A DNA stretch of 64,000 nt from CAZYTX01 sp964650485. Its GTDB lineage: Bacteria > RBG-13-61-14 > DATKZS01. A program made the position numbers and the translations under genes. This document shows positions 34,215 to 41,769 of this stretch, in pieces; the stretch's first letter is position 1; every line of letters begins with the position of its first letter. Below the pieces are notes generated by a model that saw only the letters and a program-made list of their open reading frames with translations, searched no databases and had not been told where the DNA came from. The stretch spans positions 1 to 64,000 of the forward strand of contig CAZYTX010000004.1 in the NCBI GenBank assembly GCA_964650485.1, given 5' to 3'.

Positions 34215-34244
34215 ATCATAAAAGCACGCCCGTTTTTATGTCAA
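34215..34244 (-). promoter_or_regulatory. sigma-70-like promoter for the LUD-pyrF operon
   Basis: On the minus strand a perfect TTGACA (34244-34239) is followed after 18 bases by TATGAT (34220-34215), five of six matches. The LUD start codon is 24 bases further on, behind AAAGGAG. Confidence 0.6.
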
Positions 34245-34305
34245 AGACTAACCCCTTTTATCCTTACTTTACAAGCCGAGGGATTCAATGGATCATAGAG
34301 CGTGA

Positions 34306-36378
34306 ATGGAAACCAGGGGAAAAAGAGTCAGGTGGCCGCGCATGGTTGCGGGAGCGGCTTATTGCATGCTTTTCGCTTATCTCGTCCACTGGGGCTTTTC
34401 GCTCCGGCTGCATCCAATGGCCGGTCATCTAAGGCCCGTTTTAATAGGGCTTTTGGCGGCAGCGGTCACCTACGTAGCACTAGCTTTGCTTGTCCGGGGC
34501 ACGTCTTGGTTCGCGGCCGCCCTGGCGGTCATATCCGTTCCCGTTTATATGCTTCTGCTGCCCGGGCCTGACAACTGGAGGGAGCTTGACGTGACCTTTG
34601 AAAAAGCCGGCCGTGACGCGGCAGAGGCAAGGCCTTATAAAAAAATGTCTTTGAACAGCGAAAGCAGGCGCTGCCGCGCGATCGAGTTCGGCCGGGCTTT
34701 AAGCCTTCGGATTCCTTATAAAGAGGGTCACAGGCTGCACTTCGGCCTGGGCCTGCCCCGCATGCCCCATGCAAAAGACGGTTTCAACCTGGAGGTCTCC
34801 CTTGCGGGCCGGAGAGGGTCCGCCCGGACCATCATGTCAAAGAACTACGGCCTGGATAAAAGCAGGTGGCAGGATGTGTTCATAGACCTTGAGCACGGTC
34901 TTGAAAAGGGCGGACTGATGAGGGTGCGCGGGTCTTTTGCCGACCCGAGGGACATGGACCGCGTGCCTGCCCGTTACAGCTTTTTCCTTACATCACCCCG
35001 CCTGGTGGTATCCGGGGCCGGTCCGGGCAACGTGGTTTTCATACTGGTGGACACCCTTCGGGCGGACAAGCTGGGCAGCTACGGGGGGGCCGAAGGGTCC
35101 AGCCCCGCCTTTGACCGCCTTGCTGAAAAAGGCGTGCTCTTTACCAGGGCCTTCAGCCAGTCGTCGTGGACCCCGCCTTCGGTGGCGGCCATCCTTACCG
35201 GCCGGCTGCCGCACCAGCTCGGGCTCAAGCCGCATAACTACCTGCCGGAAGGGGCTTTTACGCTGGCGGAGCGCTTTGCCAGGGAGGGCTGGCTCACGGC
35301 CTCGGTTTCGTCCAACCGCATCATATCTCCGGAGTCCAACTTCGACCAGGGGTTCGACACCTTCATGTTCCATCCACGGACGATGGTCTCTTACTTCTGG
35401 GACTCCGCGGAGTGGGTCACAAATAGCGCCACAACATGGTTCTCACGCCATCCCGGCGTGCCCAAGTTCCTCTACCTCCACTACTCGGACCCGCACATCC
35501 CCTACCTGGCGCCCCTGGGCCACGCGGTCGTGGCGGAGTCAATGTCAGCCTCAGACTTTGTCAAGCTCCCGCTTGCCGTGGCCTCCCTGGGCGCCTACCT
35601 GAACGCACCCCTGCTGGGCCGATACAAACAAGCCCTGTCCATGCGGGCCTCATACAGAGACGCATACCTTGGTCTTTACAACGGCGAGGTCAACTACTGG
35701 GACCTGTGGCTTGGAAGGCTCCTCTCCGGGCTGGAGCAGTCGGGCGAGCTTGACCGCACCACCATCGTGATCACCTCGGACCACGGCGAGGAGTTCCTGG
35801 AGCACGGTTTCTACCTTCACGGCTACACCCTGTACAACGAGGTCATCCACGTGCCCCTGCTGATAGTCGCCTCCAGGCTGGGAGAGGGCGAGAAGGTCGA
35901 GCAAGTGGTGCAGACAGTGGACATTTTCCCCACACTGGAGAACCTCTTTGGATGGGAGCACGCGCCCAGGGTGTTCGGCCGTTCATTGACGGCGCTATTC
36001 GAGTCTGATGGAACTTGGGATGACCTTGCCTTTTCACACGTGCACCCCATAACCGAGTTCGAGGCCATAGCACTCCCAAGGCCGGGGCACCTTGACGACC
36101 CTCCGCTCGATTGCTTCGCATTGATCAGGGGCGACTGGAAGCTGATCCAGCTCTCGAACGGCAGGGAGGGTAAAAAGGAGCTGGAGCTTTTCAACATTGA
36201 CAAGGATTTTCAAGAGCGGGTGGACCTTGCCGGCGGTCTTCCCGGCAAGCTGGAGGAGATGAAGCGGGCCATGGAAGATCTGCAAGAGGGTCTGCCCGAG
36301 CCCATACCACCGGTAAAGAGGAAACCATCCCCCGAGCTGATTAAGATGCTAAAGTCGCTCGGCTACCTGAACAAGTAA
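34306..36378 (+). CDS. membrane-anchored sulfatase/AP-superfamily enzyme (first)
   Basis: This 690-residue alkaline-phosphatase-superfamily protein has about three TM segments (residues 14-85), a beta-rich lumenal domain (about 90-225) and the hydrolase domain from VFILVDTLRADKLGS (metal-binding Asp). At the nucleophile position it reads SQSSWTPPSVAAILTGR, so Thr occupies the place of the formylglycine Cys/Ser of sulfatases (CxPxR). VITSDHGEEFLEHG carries the other metal ligands. It ends KMLKSLGYLNK. A phosphatase, phosphodiesterase or phosphoethanolamine-type transferase is as likely as a sulfatase. A paralogue lies at 53651. Confidence 0.85.
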   Translation: METRGKRVRWPRMVAGAAYCMLFAYLVHWGFSLRLHPMAGHLRPVLIGLLAAAVTYVALALLVRGTSWFAAALAVISVPVYMLLLPGPDNWRELDVTFEKAGRDAAEARPYKKMSLNSESRRCRAIEFGRALSLRIPYKEGHRLHFGLGLPRMPHAKDGFNLEVSLAGRRGSARTIMSKNYGLDKSRWQDVFIDLEHGLEKGGLMRVRGSFADPRDMDRVPARYSFFLTSPRLVVSGAGPGNVVFILVDTLRADKLGSYGGAEGSSPAFDRLAEKGVLFTRAFSQSSWTPPSVAAILTGRLPHQLGLKPHNYLPEGAFTLAERFAREGWLTASVSSNRIISPESNFDQGFDTFMFHPRTMVSYFWDSAEWVTNSATTWFSRHPGVPKFLYLHYSDPHIPYLAPLGHAVVAESMSASDFVKLPLAVASLGAYLNAPLLGRYKQALSMRASYRDAYLGLYNGEVNYWDLWLGRLLSGLEQSGELDRTTIVITSDHGEEFLEHGFYLHGYTLYNEVIHVPLLIVASRLGEGEKVEQVVQTVDIFPTLENLFGWEHAPRVFGRSLTALFESDGTWDDLAFSHVHPITEFEAIALPRPGHLDDPPLDCFALIRGDWKLIQLSNGREGKKELELFNIDKDFQERVDLAGGLPGKLEEMKRAMEDLQEGLPEPIPPVKRKPSPELIKMLKSLGYLNK

Positions 36379-36392
36379 CAAAGGACGCGCCC

Positions 36393-37730
36393 GTGCAGAC
36401 CAGGATAAGCCCGCCCAAAGCAGCGCTCTTCATCTTCATAGGATTGGTGTCTTTTTTCAGGCTCCTGGCCATAGACGACTTCCACCTCTCGCCGGACGAG
36501 GCCTACTACTTTGCGTGGTCCAGGCAGCCGGCCGTGTGCTACTACGACCAGCCCGGCATGGTGGCCTGGGTGGGCAGGGCATTCAGCCTGCCCTGGGAGC
36601 GGGCCACCACCTTTTCCGTGCGCCTTGCCGCGGTTTTGCTGTCCGCGCTCAGCACCTGGCTGTTCTTCCGGGCATACCTCGAGTACCGGGAGAAGAAGGA
36701 GGAGGCTGTAGTTTTTGCCGCGGTCTTCTCCATACTCCCCTTCACCTGGCTGCTGGGAATGGTAACCATACACGACACCGTGCTACTGCCGTGGCTGGCA
36801 CTCACATACTGGATGATTATAAGGCTGGCCAGAAGGGACGGCCGGGCAGCGGACTGGCTCCTTGTGGCCCTGTCCCTTACCGGCGCCGTGTACTCCAAGT
36901 TCTCCGCGTTGATGATCGTCTGGGGCCTTCTGCTCTACATGGTAGTGTCGCCCCGTGGGAGGCGGTGGTGGAGGACGTGGCCGCCGTACGCCGCGGGGCT
37001 TTTGTCTGCCCTGCTTTTGCTCCCCATGGTGTGGTGGAACTACGAGCACGACTGGATCAACATCGAGGCCGTGCAAGAGCTCAGCCGCATGGACGGCCTC
37101 TCACTCCTGGACCGGCTGCGCTACCTGTTCGAGTACGTGGGCTCACAGGTGCTGATATTCTCGCCGCTCCTCGGGGTCACCGTGTTCGGGGCATTGCTGA
37201 AAGGTGTCCGGGACGCGGTCCGCGACCTTGCCGACGACCAGGTGGTGCTGCCGGTGTGCCTTGCGTTGCCGGTGTTTGCGTACTTCCTTCAGCTTTCCCT
37301 GCGCTCGCACGTNNNNNNNNNNNNNNNNNNNNNNNNNNNNNNNNNNNNNNNNNNNNNNNNNNNNNNNNNNNNNNNNNNNNNNNNNNNNNNNNNNNNNNNN
37401 NNNNNNNNNNNNCAAGGCACGGACTTCATAATGGCCAGGCGCTACCAGGTGGCGAGCATGCTCGAGTTCGAGCTTTATGACCGGCCGTTCGTGGAGTGCT
37501 TCAACAAGGGGCGCAGGGGCAACCAGTGGGACCTGTGGTCGAGCCTGCCGGAGCGCGAGGGGCAGACCGCCCTGTACGTGGACGACGAGAAGATGCCGGA
37601 GACGGTGAGCAGCAGGTTCAAGAAAGTGGAGCCGGTCATTGCGCCCCTGGTGCTGGGGGAGAAGAGGAGGCCGATCAAGGAATGGTACGTGTACAAATGT
37701 TTCGGCTTCATGGGCCCCGGGCAAGAATGA
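36393..37730 (+). CDS. GT39-family glycosyltransferase, interrupted by an assembly gap
   Basis: This polytopic GT-C glycosyltransferase uses polyprenyl-phosphate sugars (ArnT/PMT type). The N-terminal loop has the family's acidic pair in HLSPDEAYYFAWSR, with YYDQPGMVAWVGR after it. About eight TM segments precede the gap at residue 307. The part after the gap (IMARRYQVASMLEFELYDRP) resembles the soluble C-terminal domain of the same family, so both sides are probably one gene with missing bases. The start is GTG, 14 bases after the AP-superfamily gene. The length across the gap is not reliable. Confidence 0.8.
   Translation: MQTRISPPKAALFIFIGLVSFFRLLAIDDFHLSPDEAYYFAWSRQPAVCYYDQPGMVAWVGRAFSLPWERATTFSVRLAAVLLSALSTWLFFRAYLEYREKKEEAVVFAAVFSILPFTWLLGMVTIHDTVLLPWLALTYWMIIRLARRDGRAADWLLVALSLTGAVYSKFSALMIVWGLLLYMVVSPRGRRWWRTWPPYAAGLLSALLLLPMVWWNYEHDWINIEAVQELSRMDGLSLLDRLRYLFEYVGSQVLIFSPLLGVTVFGALLKGVRDAVRDLADDQVVLPVCLALPVFAYFLQLSLRSHXXXXXXXXXXXXXXXXXXXXXXXXXXXXXXXXXXQGTDFIMARRYQVASMLEFELYDRPFVECFNKGRRGNQWDLWSSLPEREGQTALYVDDEKMPETVSSRFKKVEPVIAPLVLGEKRRPIKEWYVYKCFGFMGPGQE
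37313..37412. other. assembly gap of 100 N
   Basis: There are exactly 100 N, the conventional placeholder for a scaffold gap of unknown size. It lies inside the GT39 gene. Confidence 0.98.
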
Positions 37731-37860
37731 GCAGACTTACATTGCCTTTTCTTTATGCAAATCGGGTTCTGTTTGACATTTACAGGAGGGTTGGTAAAAA
37801 ATGGTAAATGGACCAGGCGGAAATCTTTTTGTTTTAAGGCAAAGGATTTAAAGAGGAGTT

Positions 37861-38556
37861 ATGGGAAGACGAGAGCTACTGCGCATAGATGCCAAGGTGG
37901 AAGTGGAGTACAAGAGCTTTGACCAGTTCTACACCGAGTATACAAAGAACATCTCCAAGGGCGGGGTATTTATAAGGACTGATAATATTTACAAGCCCCA
38001 GACGGTGCTGGAGATACTGCTGAAGCTCCCCGGGACGGAGCCCCCTTTAAGCCTGGTTGGCGAGGTCGTTCACGTGATAGACAAGGACACGGCCAAGGAG
38101 CGGGGCATTGAGCCCGGGATGGGCGTCCAGTTCGTTGACTTCGAGGAAGGGGCCCATCAGTCGCTTGACATCTACGTTGCCAGCAGGATCGAGAAGAAGC
38201 CGGAATCACTTAGCAAAGACAGGCGCAGGCACGCCCGGGTGCCGGTCAGGCTCCGGGTGAAGTTCCCGAGCGTGGAGGTGTTGCAGCAGGACTACTCCGA
38301 GGACATAAGCAGGGGCGGAATATTCATACAGACGCAGAAGCCGAAAGAGGTGGGGGACAGGTTCCTGGTCACCCTTGTCCACCCCGAGACCAAGGAAGAG
38401 ATCGAGCTCATGGGCGAGGTGGTAAGGGTGGCCGAGGGCGAGCCCCATATCCCGGGCAGTTCGAAAGGCATGGGCATCAAGTTCATAGACATGGACAAGG
38501 AGAAAAAAGAGGCTATCCGGCGCTTCCTGGGATTCAACTTCCCCAAGGTCAACTAA
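37861..38556 (+). CDS. tandem PilZ-domain protein
   Basis: This 231-residue cytoplasmic protein has two PilZ domains. The first (residues 3-112) has GRRELLRIDAKVEVEY and YTKNISKGGVFIRT. The second (about 120-228) has DRRRHARVPVRLRVKF and EDISRGGIFIQTQ. The (R/D)xSxGG segments are the beta strand of PilZ; the Arg-rich stretch before domain 2 (RRRHAR) suits c-di-GMP binding, while domain 1 has a weaker RRELLR. The ATG follows AGAGGAG. Hsp70 lies downstream after 68 bases. A c-di-GMP-responsive regulator is likely. Confidence 0.88.
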   Translation: MGRRELLRIDAKVEVEYKSFDQFYTEYTKNISKGGVFIRTDNIYKPQTVLEILLKLPGTEPPLSLVGEVVHVIDKDTAKERGIEPGMGVQFVDFEEGAHQSLDIYVASRIEKKPESLSKDRRRHARVPVRLRVKFPSVEVLQQDYSEDISRGGIFIQTQKPKEVGDRFLVTLVHPETKEEIELMGEVVRVAEGEPHIPGSSKGMGIKFIDMDKEKKEAIRRFLGFNFPKVN

Positions 38557-38624
38557 CCTCAAAGTCCACGCGCCCTGAGGGTGAGCACAAAAGACTGTGC
38601 TAAGGTAATATCAAGGACATTGAC

Positions 38625-40139
38625 ATGACCCGTATAATCGGCATAGACCTCGGGACCACCAACTCGTGCGCTTCCACAGTGGAGGGCGGACAGCCCAAGA
38701 TCATCCCCTTCTCAAAGGGGTACCTCACCATTCCCTCGGTGGTGGCCTTCACACCCGAGGACGAGCTCCTGGTCGGGCCCGACGCCATGCGCCAGTCTTT
38801 GACCAACCCATCCAACACCATATACGGCTCCAAGCGTCTGCTGGGACGGTCTTACTCCTCCTACGTGGTGGAGCAGGTCAAGAAGCTGTTCCACTACGAG
38901 ATCGTGGAGGGCAAGCAGGGCGAGGTCCAGGTGATCGGCAACGGCAGGCCCTTCTCCGTGCCCGAGATATCGGCTCTCATACTGCGTTCCATCAAGCAGT
39001 CGGCCGCGGACTACCTGGGAGATGAGGACATACAGGCTGTTGTCACCGTGCCGGCTTACTTCACCGACCGGCAGAGGTCAGCGGTCAGGGAGGCCGGGAG
39101 CATGGCGGGGCTGGACGTCATGCGCATAATAAACGAGCCCACCGCAGCGGCCCTGGCTTATGGCTACCGCAAGGGGAGAGAAAAGAAGGTGGTCATATAC
39201 GACCTTGGCGGCGGGACCTTTGACGTCTCGATAATGGACATGGCCGACCAGGTCTACAAGGTAATAAGCACGGACGGGGACACCTTCCTGGGAGGTGTGG
39301 ACTTTGACAACAGGCTGGTGGAGCACCTGGTGAACAGGATAGTGAAAGACACCAAGATTGACCTGCTCGGCGACAGGGTGGCCCTGCAAAGGGTCAAGGC
39401 CGCGGCGGAGGAGGCCAAGAAAGAGCTCAGCTTGAGACAGGAGACCCAGATAAACATACCCTACATAGCAACGGGCGAGTCAGGGCCGGTGAACGTAAGC
39501 TACACCATCACCAGAAAAGAGCTCGAGGCCATGACCTCGCACCTGGTGGACCGCACCATTGAAATATGCAAAAAGGCCATGGACGCGGCCAAGACCGGCC
39601 CGGCCGAGATCGAGGACGTGGTGCTGGTGGGCGGACAGACAAGGATGCCGCTCATCTGGGAGAAGATAAAGCAGTGCTTCGGCAAAAGCCCGTCCAAGGG
39701 CGTGCACCCGGACGAGGTGGTGGCCATGGGCGCGGCCATCATGTCGGACATCATCTCCAGGGGCGAGACCGGGGTGTTGCTCCTGGACGTGGTCCCCCTG
39801 CCAATAGGGCTCGCGCTGCCGGGCAACCGCTTTAAAGAAATAATCCCCCGCAACAGCCAGACACCCATCAAGAAGTCCGAGGTCTTCACCACCGGAAAGG
39901 ACAACCAGAAGAACGTGAAGATCACCGTGCTCCAGGGCGAGGACCCCGAGGCCGACAAAAACGAGGTCCTCTCTCAAGTGGTGCTCTCGGACCTGCCACC
40001 CCACAAGAAGGGCGAGCTCAAGATCGAGGTCACCTTCTCGGTCAACGCCGAAGGCATACTAACCATAAGCGCCGCGGATAAAAAGACCGGCAAACAAGTC
40101 AAGACAACCGTCTCACACGGCGGCAAACAAAAGGATTGA
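38625..40139 (+). CDS. Hsp70-family protein lacking the lid domain
   Basis: This DnaK homologue has a complete nucleotide-binding domain: IIGIDLGTTNSCAS, INEPTAAALAYGY, VIYDLGGGTFDVSI and LVGGQTRMPL. The substrate-binding beta domain follows (DVVPLPIGLAL to ISAADKKTGKQV). It ends at 504 residues, about 130 short of DnaK, without the helical lid. The interdomain linker (VLLLDVVPL) is intact. The gene follows the PilZ gene, with no dnaJ or grpE nearby, so it is a specialised Hsp70 rather than the housekeeping chaperone. Confidence 0.9.
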   Translation: MTRIIGIDLGTTNSCASTVEGGQPKIIPFSKGYLTIPSVVAFTPEDELLVGPDAMRQSLTNPSNTIYGSKRLLGRSYSSYVVEQVKKLFHYEIVEGKQGEVQVIGNGRPFSVPEISALILRSIKQSAADYLGDEDIQAVVTVPAYFTDRQRSAVREAGSMAGLDVMRIINEPTAAALAYGYRKGREKKVVIYDLGGGTFDVSIMDMADQVYKVISTDGDTFLGGVDFDNRLVEHLVNRIVKDTKIDLLGDRVALQRVKAAAEEAKKELSLRQETQINIPYIATGESGPVNVSYTITRKELEAMTSHLVDRTIEICKKAMDAAKTGPAEIEDVVLVGGQTRMPLIWEKIKQCFGKSPSKGVHPDEVVAMGAAIMSDIISRGETGVLLLDVVPLPIGLALPGNRFKEIIPRNSQTPIKKSEVFTTGKDNQKNVKITVLQGEDPEADKNEVLSQVVLSDLPPHKKGELKIEVTFSVNAEGILTISAADKKTGKQVKTTVSHGGKQKD

Positions 40140-40160
40140 CAAGCCTGCTCCCGGACCTGA

Positions 40161-40952
40161 ATGAAGAGCTTTGTTAAAATAATCTTCTTTGCCTGCGCTC
40201 TTTTTCTTTTCCTCCCTCAAGGCGGACACTGTAAGTCCCGGGCCGGCGCAAGGTTCAAAGACTACATTACATACGCGCTCCTTCCCCACCTGTGGGACGG
40301 GACCAAGAACACCTTTGCAAAACCGGAGAACTGGATCTACCTGGGCGCCGGCGCCGGTGCAGCCGCCATTGCATACCAGTACGACGACCAGGTGAACGAG
40401 TACTGGCAAGAGCACCGGCTCATGTATTCTTTGGACGAGTTCGGAAACGACCTGTGGGGAATGGGCGAGTTCCAGGCCGGCCTGGCCCTGTCCATGATGT
40501 TCGCCGGATGGCACATGGAAGATGAGGAACTGGCAGCCACAGGCGAGGTGCTGGCCGAGGCCCAGATAATACAGGGAGTGGTGGTGAACGTGATTAAACC
40601 CATTGCCGGCAGGGAAAGGCCCAGCGGCGAGAACAACCTCTCCTTCCCCTCCGGGCACACCAGCACCGCCTTCTGCACGGCCGCGGTGCTACACCACCGA
40701 AAGGGATGGGCCGCGGGCCTGCCCGCGTACGCCTTCGCCGTGATCACCGCAATGTCGAGGATGGACGTGCAGGCCCACTACCTCTCGGACACGGTGATGG
40801 GAGCGACCATCGCCATGGTCACCGGGTACGCGGTGTCCATGCACCACGACGACTACCCCTATGAGGTGCGTTGGAAAAAGGGGCCAGGGCTGGTGATGGC
40901 GCCCGTGGTCGGGGACGGCGAGTATGGGATAAATCTTAGCGCCCGGTGGTGA
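40161..40952 (+). CDS. PAP2-family phosphatase, exported
   Basis: This is a phosphatidic-acid-phosphatase-type enzyme. The 263-residue protein has a Sec signal (VKIIFFACALFLFLPQGGHC). The three catalytic motifs are present: KPIAGRERP near residue 148, SFPSGHTSTAF near 161 and SRMDVQAHYLSDTVMG near 196. The catalytic His residues face the periplasm. It probably acts on a lipid phosphate such as undecaprenyl pyrophosphate. It lies 21 bases after the Hsp70 gene and converges on the cNMP-binding gene. Confidence 0.88.
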   Translation: MKSFVKIIFFACALFLFLPQGGHCKSRAGARFKDYITYALLPHLWDGTKNTFAKPENWIYLGAGAGAAAIAYQYDDQVNEYWQEHRLMYSLDEFGNDLWGMGEFQAGLALSMMFAGWHMEDEELAATGEVLAEAQIIQGVVVNVIKPIAGRERPSGENNLSFPSGHTSTAFCTAAVLHHRKGWAAGLPAYAFAVITAMSRMDVQAHYLSDTVMGATIAMVTGYAVSMHHDDYPYEVRWKKGPGLVMAPVVGDGEYGINLSARW

Positions 40953-40970
40953 AGCTTAGAAAAGCGCGGC

Positions 40971-41429
40971 TCAGATATCTATGTCCGGCTTCCAGGTGAC
41001 CAGGTCCGCGGAGGTCGAGCGGAGCCGCTCGGAGAGCGTCTTGGTGAAGTTCTTGTACACCTTGGCGGCTATACCATCGTCTTTGTCAACCACTCCCAGG
41101 AACTGGTCCCGGGGAACGAGCATGCACTCCACGTCATTGTAAGCGACCACCCGGGCCGAGGTCTTGGTGTCCTCGATCAGGCTCATCTCGCCGAAATGCT
41201 CGCCTGCAACAAGCTTGACAAGCTCGGTGCGCACCTCCCCGTCAACCTTGCTCACGCTCACCGTTCCCCGCTTTATCACGTAGAGCGCCTTGCCCTCGGA
41301 GCCCTCCTCGATTATGACCTCGCTGGCAGGGAAGGACACCTCGGTGGTTATATCCTCGAACTTTGCAAGCTCGTCATCGCTGAGCCCGTGGAAAATCCTC
41401 ACCTTCTTTAAAAGCTCTATGTCCTTCAT
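40971..41429 (-). CDS. cyclic-nucleotide-binding domain protein
   Basis: This 152-residue stand-alone cNMP-binding domain runs from VRIFHGLSDDELAKFED to SERLRS. The phosphate-binding cassette reads AGEHFGEMSLIEDTKTSARVVA, and FGEMSL matches the FGExAL-type consensus. It has no DNA-binding domain. The ATG at 41429 is preferred over longer starts because AGGAGCAGG precedes it. It may sense cAMP or c-di-GMP or serve as a regulatory subunit. It faces the PAP2 gene. Confidence 0.85.
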   Translation of the reverse strand: MKDIELLKKVRIFHGLSDDELAKFEDITTEVSFPASEVIIEEGSEGKALYVIKRGTVSVSKVDGEVRTELVKLVAGEHFGEMSLIEDTKTSARVVAYNDVECMLVPRDQFLGVVDKDDGIAAKVYKNFTKTLSERLRSTSADLVTWKPDIDI

Positions 41430-41532
41430 TCCTGCTCCTCCTTGTCCGGATATGATGGCATGATCTCGTCCCAGAATTTTACCAGAATAAAACCATAAAG
41501 GCCAGTCAAGAAAAAAACGCACGGCCGATTGT

Positions 41533-41561
41533 TTGACAACTGCTTTCATGACGTATATTAT
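41533..41561 (+). promoter_or_regulatory. strong sigma-70-like promoter for the beta-oxidation genes
   Basis: TTGACA (41533-41538), exactly 17 bases and TATTAT (41556-41561) match at 11 of 12 positions. It leaves a leader of about 200 bases before the ATG at 41770. The gene-free region 41430-41769 also has the 15-base direct repeat TTTTTTTCCGGCCCG at 41570-41584 and 41623-41637. AAGGAGG at 41754-41760 is the ribosome binding site. Confidence 0.75.
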
Positions 41562-41769
41562 CTTAGTTGTTTTTTTCCGGCCCGATGTTGGACGCGGATT
41601 CAAAGAAGCAGTGCAGTTCCCCTTTTTTTCCGGCCCGGCAGTACATAAGATGCAGACCCGAATGAACAATACAGGTCTTTCCATGTCTTCCAGGCCGTCC
41701 CCGGACGGACCGGGGAGGCATGTCAGTGGTGTCGTGCGCTTTCAAACCAATGAAGGAGGTTAACAAGGT

